A DNA stretch of 64,000 nucleotides, taken from contig NC_052665.1 in assembly GCF_016802725.1 (NCBI RefSeq), forward strand, positions 12,902,501 through 12,966,500, written 5' to 3'. Each line of letters opens with the position of its first letter. Position 1 is the first letter of the stretch. The stretch comes from Solenopsis invicta (lineage: Eukaryota; Arthropoda; Insecta; Hymenoptera; Formicidae). Positions 1-11,951 of this stretch are shown in pieces. Under the pieces are notes generated by a model that made no database searches, was not told the DNA's origin, and worked only from the letters and a program-made list of their open reading frames with translations. A program made the position numbers and the translations under genes.

Positions 1-216
1 TCGATCAGTAAGTATCTAAACAGTGATAAGTTCAATGTTGTATGAAATTCATGAAGCAAAAATCAGCTAACTGTAACATAAGAAATAATCACGCTTCGCT
101 GATCAGTATCGAGTCCGAAGCCAGCTTCCCTATTAAGTCCGTTCTACCCTTTCGTCGACTAAGAATCGTCCTGTAAGACGACGATCGTAACAGTCGGTGG
201 GCCAAGCAGCCGTGAT
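1..216 (+). promoter_or_regulatory. Region upstream of the Dbx start codon (5' UTR and possible promoter)
   Basis: No ORF of note. It precedes the first ATG of the Dbx reading frame. A strong splice-donor-like string, GTAAGTAT, sits at 8-15, so an upstream noncoding exon ending near position 7 is possible, with acceptor candidates (AG) near 192 and 209. A TCAGTA at 103-108 resembles an arthropod initiator. Neither is decisive without transcript data. Confidence 0.35.
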
Positions 217-1123
217 ATGTTCCCCTCGTCAGCGGCGATGCTGAAGAATCTGCAGCAGAGTGCCATGACCTCGCCTTTCTTGATGGAGAACCTGCTCCAG
301 AGCAAGGCGTCGCCGGGGACGGACCTCACCAGCTTGACCTTGAACTGGGCGGCGAGTCTCGTAGCGCGACAGCGCGAGAGAGAATGCGAGGCGAATCTCA
401 GACTTGTTCGAGACCGGGCCTCCCCCAACGATCTCATCCAGGATCACCTGGAGCAAAGATCAGGCACGATCGGTGGACGCGATCGCATAATGATCGATTG
501 CGGCGGTAGGGATCAGCAGCAGAGATCTAGCGGCGGCGGTAGGTCCGGCGAACGGCAGCACGATCGGATGCAGCTCCTTCAACGTGAGAAGGAGGTCTTG
601 GACCGGAGCCAGGGCGTGTACGTCGACATGGAGAACGAGAGGATGGATGGCCCGGTGATGGTGGACCGGCTGTGCGCGATGGAGAGGCTCTGCAACGAGA
701 GGATCGACAATCGATCCAATTCCGGCGTCGAGTCCTGCAACTCGAACGTGGACGAGGACCCGATCCCGGGCGCGGAGCTCGACGGTGGTCTTCAGCCGGT
801 CGACAGGGACGAGATGGTGCTGGGCGAGCGCGTCTCCGCGATCGAGATAGACAGACGGTACGACCTTGGATGCAGAAACGTCATGCACACGTCCGATGAG
901 ATGACGATCGTATCGGGGGAGAGGGAAGCGGCGGTGACGGCGGCGGCGACGGCGGTCGAGCGTGCCGTCGACAGAATAGGCGAGAGGACCACCGCCTGTT
1001 CCTGCGGCGACGAGCAGTGCTCTGGACCGGCGTGCAGGACCATCCAGGAGAAGGAGAAGCCGCAGCTCAAGTTCAGCGTTAGCGCCATACTCGGTGGTAA
1101 TCATGACAGGAGGCCGCATCCCG
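217..1123 (+). CDS. Dbx: Dbx-type homeobox protein, coding exon 1 (residues 1-302)
   Basis: First coding exon of a developing-brain homeobox (Dbx) transcription factor, a nuclear repressor known for dividing neuronal progenitor domains. The exon opens with MFPSSAAMLKNLQQ and has an Eh1-like motif FLMENLLQ (residues 21-28). It ends with LKFSVSAILGG (284-294), which matches the LKFGVNAIL block of vertebrate Dbx; FSVSAIL is an Eh1/Groucho-binding-like motif. Between them lie about 250 residues rich in R, E, D and G with no recognised fold, much longer than in vertebrate Dbx (about 335 residues in total), so this linker is expanded. The chosen start is the first ATG of the frame. The donor is G|GTAATTC at 1124 (phase 1). 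A second phase-1 donor, G|GTAATCA at 1097, would remove nine residues. The ORF reads on past 1123 to 1245, but that tail is AT-rich and probably intronic. Confidence 0.85.
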
Positions 1124-1126
1124 GTA

Positions 1127-2130
1127 ATTCATTGATGAACATTTACCTGACATACTCGATAGCTGTCCTGGCATTTCTCGTATCAATTCCTAAGGAATTA
1201 ATGAGGGAGGGTTTAATTGTTATAAAACGAAGCGCTCAAAGTTAACAAAATTCTTGTAGTTGGAGAAAAGTGAGAAAGATGGGAAAAGAAGATGAAAAGA
1301 TTTTTAAAAAGCAAGAGTAAAGTATTGCGAAATATCGGCAAACATCGGAATAATTTTTTTATAAATAAATGATGATAAATAACTATTACCTAGTTGAGCC
1401 ATCATGAGCACAATATTCAAAGAAATTACAGATTTTTTATGGTCTACGAAAGAAGGGAAATAAAACAATAGAAAATATTTGAGAAAATAAAGGAAAATTG
1501 AGGCAAAGAGATTCCATGCAATTTATTGATAAACATTTGCCTGACATAATCGAGTCGATATAGTTGTTCTGTTTGTTGAAGGATTGATTGGAGATTGCGA
1601 ATTTATCTTTTCAAACCAGGGATCAGGGGCTCGAGGTTAGTAGGATTCTTGTAATTTGAAAAAGATAGAAAAAGTAAAGAATCAGGTCTCTAAAAGTTTT
1701 TCAAATAATAAAGAAGTAATTAAATTCTTGTAATTTAGAAAAGAAAGAAAAAATAAAAAATAATGTTTAAAATTTTTTCAAAAATTAAAAAGTGTAAAAT
1801 ATTAATACGCAGTCAAACATTGTAAGCTCAAAAATCATGGAATTTTTGTGATGATAGAAAAAAAAGATTAAACATATTTTACGAAATAAAAAAACTGGTC
1901 ACGAAGCAAGAAATTCTATAATAATGCGTTGATAATTATATATTTGATAATCAAATCGATATTTGTCTTGTTAATCAAAGGGTAGATTTAAATGGTTCAA
2001 AGTACCAGAGATTAGCGAGATGCTTGTAAATGGAAAATAGAGGGAGAAAATAATAACGAAAAGAATGGGGAACTATTTAAAAAAGAATAAACAATTTAAA
2101 AATATGATGAGAGATAAACAATAAAATAAT
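1127..2130 (+). repeat. Diverged tandem duplicates at the start of Dbx intron 1
   Basis: The segment from 1127 (TTCATTGATGAACATTTACC) recurs at about 1519 as TTTATTGATAAACATTTGCC. The downstream part AATTCTTGTAGTTGGAGAAA (about 1247) recurs as ATTCTTGTAATTTGAAAAAG (about 1646), ATTCTTGTAATTTAGAAAAG (about 1724) and, more weakly, near 2020. The later copies are AT-richer, as if decaying. Confidence 0.5.
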
Positions 2131-3448
2131 TTATTGATAAATAATAGTATAGGATGCATTCATTAAGTATAAATATGATAAACATAATATTTTTGGGATC
2201 ATAAGATTATTATAGTTTATAAAAGAAAATGGAAAAGACACAATAACAAATATATACAAGAACATGTTTTATAAGGAAATATAAGTATCTCTTTAAGGAA
2301 ATAAAAAATCGCTTAAAAGAAAAAAGATTCCGTAGTAAATCCATTAACAAAATACTGACAATCATTTTAACATTATTTGACGCACTGTAAGTCAAATTTT
2401 CTGTTCGACATTTCACGACTTCTAACGACTATTAATTGAAACATGATTTTTAGACCGCGCGTTAAGAAGAGTAAATATCAAATGTACGAGGAAATAAATT
2501 AAATAATCCCTAAAAATCACAGGTCCAAATGTAGATATCTATTTTCTTTTATTATTTTCCGAGCAGTAGATAAATATTAAATACATAAAATGTATTATGT
2601 CCGGTAGTGCATCTCTACATCTCAAATCTGTTTTCATAATATATCATAATATATCATGATATATCATAATCAAAAGTTAACTATAAATGAAAATTAATGA
2701 ATACACTTTTTCATAAAACTTATGATCATAAAACTTATGATTAAATAAGCTAAAGATTATGTGTATATACAGGCGTAACCTTTAATTTATTTAATTGTAA
2801 GCTTACAAAAATATATAAAAATTAATTGATACATATGCATAAATTAATTTTTAAGTTTTCATTAATTAATTTTATAGTTAACTTAACTTTTTGGTTAATT
2901 ATATTATTAGGAAAACGAGCCTTAGAGTTGTTCGCCGGTTGCGATCGCAGATTTGTTTGTTCGCGTTGTCGGAGAGACATCATCGTTGCGGGAAGAGTTT
3001 CACGCGGTGATCGGAGAGTGTTGAAACAAAGCTCACCACAAATCAGTGTCGCGAGCAGACTTCTGTCGCCGGTCCCTAAATCTCATCCGCACACCCTCAA
3101 GACGAGTCGCGCAGCGTGCGTGCGGGGTGGAGCGCACAGGGCGTCAGCTGGCTCGCCACTTACCTTCACCCCAATATTAAGCCCTTACGATTGGTGCCTA
3201 TAATATTAGACAAGCGGCAGGATTCAATGATGTATTGCCGCGTCGCTTGTCGCGCCTTTCCTCCGTTCGGGCCGTGATTCGTATCGAATATTTGTCGTTG
3301 CAAATTAATGCGGGAGATGACGGAAAGTGCTCAATAATACAATTGCATTAGGTATTTAGTAGTAATACTGCGAAAATTTGATACTTACAAGAACAAGAAA
3401 TATAGTTTATAACATAATAAAATATTGTGCTGCTTTGTATTTAACAAG

Positions 3449-3491
3449 TATTATTAGTCATCGTACTTAACAAATACGATGACTAATAATA
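3449..3491. repeat. Perfect 17-bp inverted repeat (hairpin)
   Basis: Arms at 3449-3465 (TATTATTAGTCATCGTA) and 3475-3491 pair perfectly around a 9-nt loop. It lies in Dbx intron 1. There is no flanking structure to show whether it is a MITE remnant or an RNA hairpin. Confidence 0.6.
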
Positions 3492-4282
3492 TTTAATACA
3501 TATTTAACAAATTAAAAACGTCTTATTTGTATAAATACTACCGTGAATTATTAGAAATTAGAATTAATTGGAGTAATTGTGACCGTGATAATTCGTAACG
3601 CCACGATAAAACTATTCTTGCTATCACTTCTGTTCAACTAATCCTTTTTTTTAAATTTTACTTTTGCAAATTCTATTCATAATTTTTAATATTTGAAACT
3701 TTTTTGTAATCTTTCGATTTTTATCCTGATAAAGACTGAGTGAAGTCAAAATGTTCACAATATTGTCATTGTATCGAGACGCTTTTTTTATTTATTCACT
3801 AAAATTTTTTTTGCTTGTTGATGAGTGTTTATTGTTTAAGTGTTTATTTATTTTCTTGTATAAATAAGATCGAGCTTATAAACTGAGTACATAATACTTT
3901 CGCAAATTTTATATTCATCACGTCATCTTTCAATCCTACAGTTCATAAACGATTCCTAAGTCGAAGATTAAATAACCGAATCTTTCCAAAAGAGTCGTTC
4001 TTCCTCCATCACCTCGATTAAGTGTTATAGATTACAAGTCGTTCCGCGCGAAGGTTACAATGCTGTCCCGTCATTCGCAGGGCACCCCCGTACGTTCGCG
4101 AGGGTCCGTCGGACCCTCGCACACGCATACACGCCAATCTTCGGCCGGTGTGTCCTCATTGTCACTCTTTCCTCCGCGGTGGCCGAGCACCCCCCGTCCT
4201 CCCCCGTTTCTCCCGCGCTCATGATTGACACGAGTCGATAAAGACCGTGTGCGCGCGCGATAGACGCGCGTAGACGTACTAG

Positions 4283-4870
4283 ATGCATAAACTGTGCACA
4301 AGAGAGGAGAGAGGACCGTCACGCGAGGGAGGCGAGAGGCCAGGCGGAAGAGGAGGGAAGAGAGCGCGTGCGGGGCTCCACGAAGGTGGAGAGAGTCGAA
4401 TGTTGCATTTAACATCGGGCGAATTGCACGCATCTGCCGGCGGAAGGATACGCGGGGGTGGTAAAGGGAACATCGCGCGGGGGAGAAGGGAGAGAGAGGG
4501 CCCGAGAGCAGGGGTGGCAATGGGGAAATTCGGTGCGTTCGAGATACGTGGCGGGAGGAAGGGAGGGAGGGAGGGAGGGAGGGAGGGTGAGAGGAAGAGA
4601 GAGGAAGCTTCGTGCGTTTGTCGGATAGCGGATGCATTGACCGTGCCACGTGCATGTGTTACATCCCCCTTCGTTCCCCGTACCGACCGAGACCGCACCC
4701 CTCTTTCTCCCTCCCTCCCTCCTGCCGACCTCTCACCGCGAATAGACCCTCCAGCATCCACCGGGAGCGCGGTACCGCCGTCCTCCCACTGTCCTCCCCC
4801 TCTCTCCCGTCTCCTCCTCCTCCTCTTCCTCCACTTCCTCCTCCTCCTCCTCCTCGCGTATACATCCTCG
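4283..4870. repeat. Low-complexity purine tract switching to a pyrimidine tract
   Basis: The plus strand is purine-rich from 4283 to about 4620, including a GGGA run at 4556-4588, and then pyrimidine-rich from about 4660, including TCC repeats at 4811-4856. Runs of G on each strand could form quadruplexes. It lies in a GC-rich island (about 4000-5300) of Dbx intron 1 with many CpGs. Confidence 0.6.
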
Positions 4871-5923
4871 CCTCTGACCCTGCTCCCCACCGTACCCCGA
4901 TGGTAACCAACCCCCCCGCGGGCTTGTACGTCATGTCGAAATGTTGTGAAATAATTGCGCGAAAAAGTGATTGGCAACAAACTCGAAATTCATCGACGAG
5001 AGAGGGCCGCTCGCGGCGGGACGGGAATTTGGGTGAGGGGGCCGCGAGGGAATAGGGCGGTTGAAACTGCGACGGATGATCCAGCGCGGGGTTGGCGCGG
5101 GGGGCCGGTGTCTGACGGGCGAGCGACGTTGAATTTCGAATAGCATTTTCACCAATCGTCCCGCGATTTACCGTTCTCCCTCCCCTTTCCGCCCCCTCCT
5201 TGCCACCCCCTCCACCTCCCGCCCTCCGCGTTCCCACGCGAGCCGCCACTCGCGGCCCATGTTTTTTGTTGCGTATCGCAACGATTATTGATATTTTTCG
5301 ATATCGACTCTGTGTCGAGCACGACGGACCTGGTTTTAATACGCATATCTCCCGTGGAAAAACGTCGCATTTTATTCGTTAAATAAGAGAGTTAAAAAAC
5401 GAGCGAAAGGAAGTTCAGGGGGAAGGGAGGGAAGGGGGGAGGAAGAAAAATCGAATGTGGATGATTCCGAATCAGAAATACTAAAAGTCAGCCGTGATGA
5501 ATGTTTACTTATCGAGTTACATTTAACGACGAAATGTTGACGTAAACTCATCGACGGGATACGCCGGCATTGTTAATTTTTATTAAATATACATTGATTA
5601 AATAACATTTACTGTTTGCAAAGAGAGGAGGAGAAGATCGAAATTCATTATTTGCTCCATCATGCGTTAGTGTCATCGTGAAATGAGATTGCGGAGATGG
5701 GAAATGACGTGTAATGAATATGATTTAGCTGTTTAATCTAGAAATTCTGGAATTTTTAGATGCCCGTCAATGTCGTGAACGCCCATTGTAAACGTGGGAA
5801 TCAATCGGGGTGCGTGTTTCACATTATCCACAAGTGATTCATGAAAATTAGGTTGAGAGGAAATAAGCGTTTCTCTATCATTAAATTGCATCACGTCAAT
5901 TCTGCGTTATTTCCTTTGCGGTC

Positions 5924-5960
5924 GATCAGCCGTTCAGGCTGATCCGAAAACGTTTCGGAT
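5924..5960. repeat. Two adjacent perfect hairpins
   Basis: GATCAGCC (5924-5931) pairs with GGCTGATC (5937-5944) across a 5-nt loop. Overlapping it, ATCCGAAA (5942-5949) pairs with TTTCGGAT (5953-5960) across ACG. Both lie in a GC-richer island of intron 1. They could be cruciform or binding-site palindromes. Confidence 0.6.
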
Positions 5961-6329
5961 CCTCGTGAAAAATCGGTTCGCCAGGCCTATCCTAAGACAA
6001 ACACGCTTCTCCGCGGAGGAACGAGGCATCGTCGTATGCGCCGCTCCATAAACGAGCAGTCACCCCTATTTACGCGAGACGGGGACCTGCAGCGCGGTAT
6101 CTAGTTAATAATGCATCCCTGACCGTAATCCGAAAGAATAACCAGCGATATATGTTGTATAACCTCGTAACCTAAGGCCCATGAGGGAGCTGCTTAAGCC
6201 CCCGACGCACAAAAAAAAGGATGACGGCGAAGGGCGAAGGGGGGAGAGGGACCACAACTGTAACAACACGGGAGGGCCGTCCCGGAGTTTCTCGAGACCG
6301 CAGACAGGAGGTTTAATCTCACGTGACGC

Positions 6330-6353
6330 GAGAGAGAGAGAGAGAGAGAGAAA
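6330..6353 (+). repeat. (GA)n microsatellite
   Basis: A pure GA run in Dbx intron 1. Such tracts can bind GAGA factor in insects, but here only the repeat itself is seen. Confidence 0.85.
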
Positions 6354-6641
6354 GAGCGGTAGAGTGCTGTAAGACCATATACAGGGTGGGAGATCGAAGG
6401 GACTGACTGTCGTGTCGGGTAGGTGGGGCGGCTTAAAAAACTATTCCCATTCAGTGTTTCCGTTGGAGGCTAAGCCCGGTTATTAGACCGTCGCGGCTAA
6501 GCAGCGCGCTTCTCTCATTGGCCGGCTACGAAAACAACGATAAAAGGCGATGAGTATTTTATGGGGTACAGCGCGATGGTACAATGGGACGCCGTGTATG
6601 GGCTATTGTCAGGGCATTGTCTGGTTGCGAACGCAAGGCGA

Positions 6642-6866
6642 GTTCTCCCTCTTTCTGTCTCTTTCTCTCTTTCTCTCTTTTCCTCTTGCCTTCTCACTAG
6701 CTTTCTTTTTCTCTCTTTTTCTCCCTCTTGTTCTCTCTCTTTCTCTTTCTTTCCACTTCGACCTAGAGCCTCTATTATTTTATTATTTTCAAACACGTCA
6801 CTTTTTTAGCGAGACTGTTCTCTCTGTCTTTCTCTCTTTCTCTTTTTCTTCCCCTCTCTGGGCGTG
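6642..6866 (+). repeat. CT-rich low-complexity tracts
   Basis: Two pyrimidine-rich stretches (about 6642-6753 and 6818-6866) made of CTTTCTCTCT-type units. The ORFs across them are compositional. Confidence 0.75.
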
Positions 6867-8703
6867 GCGGGGCAATGTTGCAAAAAAATATGTTGGAAAT
6901 CGCCCAGTCGAGGCGACCGGCCCTCTTAGGCGCATTATTAATGTGGATAGATGGACGAATTCTCCCTGGTGGAGGGTGAAAGCTCATCGGGGGAGCAGAG
7001 CTCGAATTTTCTTTCATGTTTATACTCTTCTCCTCGAGATGAAACGCGTCAGAACACGTAGTTAACTTTTCTTGTCAGTGAATTTTTTTTATCAGGGATT
7101 GCACGAAGGCATCCCTGCACGACGGCGAGAGAAATTATAACAATTTAATCATGAGATTTTATTAAATTAAATACATGGAGAAAAAAGAAATGTTTAAAAA
7201 ACAGGGAAAAAGAGAAAAATGTTTAAATTATTAAATTAATATGATAAAAAGTTTTATCATATTAGTAATTTTATAATTTTATTTTATACATTTTTAATCT
7301 GTAAATTTTCTTTTTGTCAAAAAATATATCAAATTTTTTAGCGAAAATGATTGTTTTTTTTTTTATTTTAACGATAAACGTGTTAACAAAATTGCAATTT
7401 TTCTCAAATAATATATTTGCTTGAAACTAAATGAAAAAAAATGTTTGCTATTCAGTGGCTGAAAATTAATTTAAATTTTTATTTTTTAACAAAACTATTA
7501 TTTCTTGATACAAGCAAACAAAATTCTTTTAACTTTAATATGTAGTAATAATACAATCAAAAGAAACTTATGTAATACTTGTACTGGCTACGATACAGAT
7601 TAAATAAACGTTATTTCAATAAACAGTCTCAGTAGTAACGATTTCAATATAATACGATAGAAATATGTACATTTTTAAAAAGTGGATACATAAATATTAA
7701 TAGGAACCTTACAAACACATGTACTGACAATGTAGCAAAGCTTCCCCTCTCGATTCTATCATTTTATAAAAATATGAATTCCCAGTAAAGAAAAAAGAAA
7801 AAAAAAGAAATCACATGAAGGCATGCGCATAAGCGAATGATACGTTCACATGGTTGCATTGTATTTTACGGTAATATAAGAGAAGTATCCGAGGCAGTCG
7901 GTCGCACGAATGTCTGGCTATTTACCTCGGTCGGAGGTGTTGAAGCGTGCGCCGACAAGAGATCGGGCTCTGCCTGGAGCAGTTAAGGAGGGTTTTAGTC
8001 TCGGGGGTGTCGGCCCGAATTATGCAACACGAAGGAATACGGCGACTTAGGTATTCGCTCGCACGTAAATCCGCCACCCTCGGGCACATTTCATCGTGAA
8101 ACACAGCCGGGGCGCGTTCCATATTTAATCGCTCGGCGGTTTACGTCTCCATATCTGTGGAAGTGACGAAACTTTCCTAGAAAACGACGTCCGCATTCTC
8201 GCGTCAGTTAGTATGAATATTTTTACAAAGTAGCAATGAAGTCGCAATGAAGTCGCGTTGCACGGACAATCTCGATAACTTTGTCCACAACATCATTTTG
8301 CTACGCGAGTGTAAATAATCATTTCCTACGTATTTCTGTCTGCTGAACACAAAGTTTTTGTCAAAATTTGATTATCATGTCACAATCTTTAGAGAAATGG
8401 CATAAAAAAAGGTTAGCCAATTCGTAAAATCATTGCTCTTCTCAAAATTGTGACGTAATAGCCAAATTTTATTAGTGTAACATAACACTATAACTGCGCA
8501 TCTTTTCCAAAAAAACAAACTAAAATGTTGCGTAATTTGCGATGATACCAGACCGAAAAACAAATGAAGCAAAAGAGAAGTGGTACAAACTACTCGAATC
8601 GAATCTTATTTTGAAGCATAAAAACATTCTGTCTGTGCAGATAATTTTCAAGGGCTTCCGCCGGAAGCGATACCCGCCTTTTTGCAAAATCTGCAAAATT
8701 CAG

Positions 8704-8850
8704 CCGGTTACAATATCGCCAAGCCGATTGCCAGGCCGGCGGCTTATCACCCTTATCACAGGCCGAGTCATCAACCTCCTCAACGACACCTACCACCGAA
8801 CGCTCATCACACGCTGCAACAACTGTTCTACAGGGGTCCATACTTGACAG
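8704..8850 (+). CDS. Dbx: Dbx-type homeobox protein, coding exon 2 (residues 303-351)
   Basis: 147-nt exon between a CTGCAAAATTCAG acceptor and a perfect G|GTAAGAA donor, phase 1 at both ends, so it joins exons 1 and 3 in frame. It encodes a His/Pro/Gln-rich stretch starting GYNIAKPIARPAAYHPYHRP and ending LFYRGPYLT. The last part corresponds in position to the aromatic FEGSFQPFIRSSYF block that lies between the Eh1-like motif and the homeodomain in vertebrate Dbx, which supports it as a genuine exon. No domain is known here. The exon is less conserved than its neighbours, so confidence rests on the splice sites and phase. Confidence 0.75.
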
Positions 8851-11267
8851 GTAAGAAACTTGCATAATTACGTGAACTACCGTGACGCAGAGCACGAGTT
8901 CAGCTTACCTCTTTCATTTCCATCTTTTTTAAGAAGTGGTACATGCAGTAATGACCATGAAAATAGAGCCGTCTCTATAAAAATTAATGCACTTACATTA
9001 TCATTTCCTTTAATATAAGTTGCAATAAAGTAAACATTTGTTTTCTTATGTTAGTTTTTAGTTTCTCATTTATGAAATAAATAGTGTGATAAAATAAATT
9101 TAGTATAAATTTGAGCTTGGGTATTCTTATTGATGATTGTTTTTCTTTTCTGAGTGGCTCTATTTTTCTTTATGATTGCCACTGCATATGTCGCTTATTT
9201 GCTCAGTGATATAACTTAAAATTTGTCATTTTTTGTCTGCAAAAAAAAACGATGCTGACAAGAATTTATTGTGTGAAGAGCGCTATGATACTTTTATTCC
9301 CCTGTAATTAATAGACTAAATCGTTCCACCAAAATCGCATTTAAAAATGACGCAACAAAATTTTAATGATTCAAAACATTTAAACTGGAAAATTTTGACT
9401 TTTCGAGTTACGTTATTGTTGCAGCAAAGATGGGAGATGTATTGTGTGTATTATTTTTGAACAACCAAGATACATTCAAATCGATACACACTCACACACA
9501 AAACTCGGTACATGTGCAAATATTAGGTACGTCGTATATTAATGTTCGCAAGTTTCGCATATTTATTGCTTTGTAGTCGCGATACCCCACGTGTGCAGTT
9601 AATAAACAAGCGCGGACGGACGGGAGACGCGGAAGCACGGGCCCGACGGTTCGTTTAAAACCGAAACTTCCGCATATGGCGCCAGGCAGCGAGCGCGCGC
9701 GCGGCCACGTGCGCGGAGCCGCGCACACACGCCTGGTTTATCGAATATCTTGTTATAGGTAGGCTCGTATGGGACATGGAGTGCATATGAAGTGCAGTGA
9801 AAGCACTACCATATTATGTACATGCTCCGCCACAAGGCAAAATGCACGCATGCAACAAGTGCGTGCAAATATCATCGGTGCAGATAATACCATCATGCTC
9901 AGCTTGGCAATATCGCGCAGACACGATCTGGAGATTCAATTGCCCGATCTGTTATTAGATGACTTTGATACAATCGCTATCGAGCGAATCAAGCGCCCCG
10001 CTCCGCGCGTGAGCAACGCGAAGTTTCGACGACTTTTTTCACGCACGTCTCGCCCTCCTCCGTTCACCTTCTCGTTTGATATATATATTTTTTTAATCTA
10101 GTCGTAAAATAGATTTTTTAATTTTTCTCGATAAGCCGAAAAACTTTTGAAAAACAAAATAAAAAGAGAAACTCTATTTTTACTTTGGAAATTATTTAAA
10201 TGCTTGTAAATGTCATTTTTAAAGTTTATAAATGTCGAATAAGATTCTTCGTTTATATAGTAACAACATGCATATTTTTTTTCAAAAAAATTTTTTTTTT
10301 TTTTTTTGAAAAATACATGATTTTATAACCAATAAGTTTTTAAATTCAAGGAATATGGTAAACCACTTCATAGTTTTGTATGCTGAATATAAATGTGATT
10401 TTTACAATGTTCTATTATCTCTGAATAAAGTTATTAAAATAATAAATGGCAACTACTTTAATATATATTTTATCGTACTCCATAGTTACGATATGTGGAA
10501 AAGTTTTATTACAATTAAAATAAAATACATTATTAGAATTTTTAATTTTTAAAACAAATTTGTTATAAAAATAAAATTTTTGTAATTAACATAAGAGAAT
10601 ATATTGCAGATTAAAATTAAATTATTAAATTATTTAATTTTTTTGCGATATAATAAATTCAATATTTGATTATAAATTTTCAATCTAAATTTTCAAAGAA
10701 GTTATTTAAAAAAAAATGCCAAAAAATAATATACGTAATGAACGAAATAAAATCCAAAAATCTAGTATTTTCATATTTCTATCGTAATGTGTTAAACAAC
10801 ATTAAAGTAATTTTTGTTTGCAACTTTATCTCAAACTTTTCAAAATTGTAATAGAACATTTCTAAAAATTAAAAGTTGCATCAAGCATAAAAAAGAAAGA
10901 ATGATTATTTTTTCTTGGGGGCACTTTTCTTTATTGAACTATATTGTACTTATACAATAATTCTATTACGTACAGAGCATTCCACGAAAAGTGAAATTAA
11001 TTAGCTCTTATTTTGTAACATATACGAGTATTAAAAAAAATAAAATTACGTTTAATAGAAGACAATGACTTTGACAGTTTTATTTCAGTATATTGTTTTA
11101 TACAATGTATTTTACTTCATTTTATTAGACTTTATAAAAAATTGATAAAAATCGTATTAGAAAAATAGAGCACTGAATCGTAATGTATAAATGATATTGA
11201 AGTAATAACAAATTACTTCAGTATTAAAAAAAAATGTGTACCAATGCGTTATGCTTCTTGTTAACAG
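8851..11267 (+). other. Dbx intron 2 (2.4 kb)
   Basis: GT at 8851 and TTAACAG acceptor ending at 11267. A GC-richer island spans about 9480-10080. The rest is AT-rich with a long A/T homopolymer block near 10274-10307. No gene is recognised. Confidence 0.7.
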
Positions 11268-11548
11268 TTGCTGGCTCCGGGACCGGAAGCCATCATCCCG
11301 GCACACCCGGTGGAGGTGCCGTGTTTCCGGGAGCCATTCAGGGCAGTATCGGCGATTTTTCCGGGACTGGCCTAGTCTTTCCATGGGCGACGAACGCGCG
11401 CGGAAAGCCACGCCGAGGAATGATGAGGAGAGCCGTTTTCTCGGATCTTCAGCGACGCGGACTCGAGAAAAGGTTCCAGATACAAAAATACATCAGCAAA
11501 CCGGATCGCAAGAAGCTCGCTGAGAAACTGGGTCTCAAGGATTCACAG
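11268..11548 (+). CDS. Dbx: Dbx-type homeobox protein, coding exon 3 (residues 352-445, homeodomain residues 1-44)
   Basis: Encodes a Gly-rich linker (AGSGTGSHHPGTPGGGAVFP), then the Dbx signature FPWATNARGKPRRG and the first 44 residues of the homeodomain (402-445). Expected conserved positions are present: R5 (406), F8 (409), L16 (417) and F20 (421). The recognition-helix approach ISKPDRKKLAEKLGLKDSQ is almost identical to vertebrate Dbx1/2. The acceptor is TTAACAG|TT (phase 1, matching exon 2). The donor is CACAG|GTAAGC at 11549 (phase 0). The split falls between homeodomain residues 44 and 45, the classic intron position in many homeobox genes. The frame continues to a stop within the intron, so the exon must be spliced to 38630. 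Confidence 0.95.
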
Positions 11549-11616
11549 GTAAGCGAACGCATTACGTAACCGTGATCCGAAAGGGAATTTTTTTTTACAT
11601 CCCTCAAAAAAGAACA

Positions 11617-11951
11617 AATACATTTTAATTATTCTCGAGTACACTTGAACGTCTGAATTATATCCAACGAATATTGAAAATGTTCCGCCTCTCGAAATGC
11701 TCCAATTCCTTGAAAAAAAAAGAACTGATAAGTTTTTTAATAAACTGATTACTATATCAGTAACTGATGATTACTGTTCAGTTAACTGATGAAACGTAAT
11801 TAATTACTGATATAGTAATTAGAGTTTAATAAAAAACTTATCAGTTCTTTTTTCAAGGAATTGGAGCATTCGAGAGACGGAACATTTTTAATATTTGTCG
11901 AATATAATTTGGACGTTCGAGTTTGCTCGAGAATAATAATTGGAATGTATT
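11617..11951. mobile_element. Long inverted repeat, MITE-like (arms about 147 bp, loop 40 bp)
   Basis: Arm 11617-11763 and arm 11804-11951 are near reverse complements along their whole length, with shared blocks ATTATTCTCGAG, AATGTTCCG, GCTCCAATTCCTTGAAAAAA, GAACTGATAAGTTTTTTA and TTACTATATCAGTA. It carries no ORF. It starts about 70 bp downstream of the exon 3 donor of Dbx. A palindromic non-autonomous DNA transposon is the simplest reading, and a hairpin-RNA locus is the alternative. Confidence 0.7.

Larger units (their letters stand above)
1124..8703 (+). other. Dbx intron 1 (7.6 kb)
   Basis: GT at 1124 and AG at 8702-8703. No coding exon is recognised inside. It holds diverged AT-rich repeats just after the donor (1127-2130), GC-richer islands at about 2900-3310, 4000-5600, 5900-7070 and 7830-8300, a (GA)n tract at 6330-6353 and CT-rich tracts at 6642-6866. 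ORFs over the low-complexity 4.1-5.3 kb segment occur on both strands in overlapping frames and look compositional. Confidence 0.7.

Noticed and set aside
460..1119. 219-codon ORF on the minus strand opposite Dbx exon 1
   Set aside because: Shadow of the GC-rich coding exon. The plus strand carries Dbx family motifs and correct splice phase.
4071..5249. Several overlapping ORFs of about 150-230 codons on both strands
   Set aside because: Low-complexity Arg, Gly, Pro and Ser sequence from purine/pyrimidine tracts. No domain, no consistent strand.
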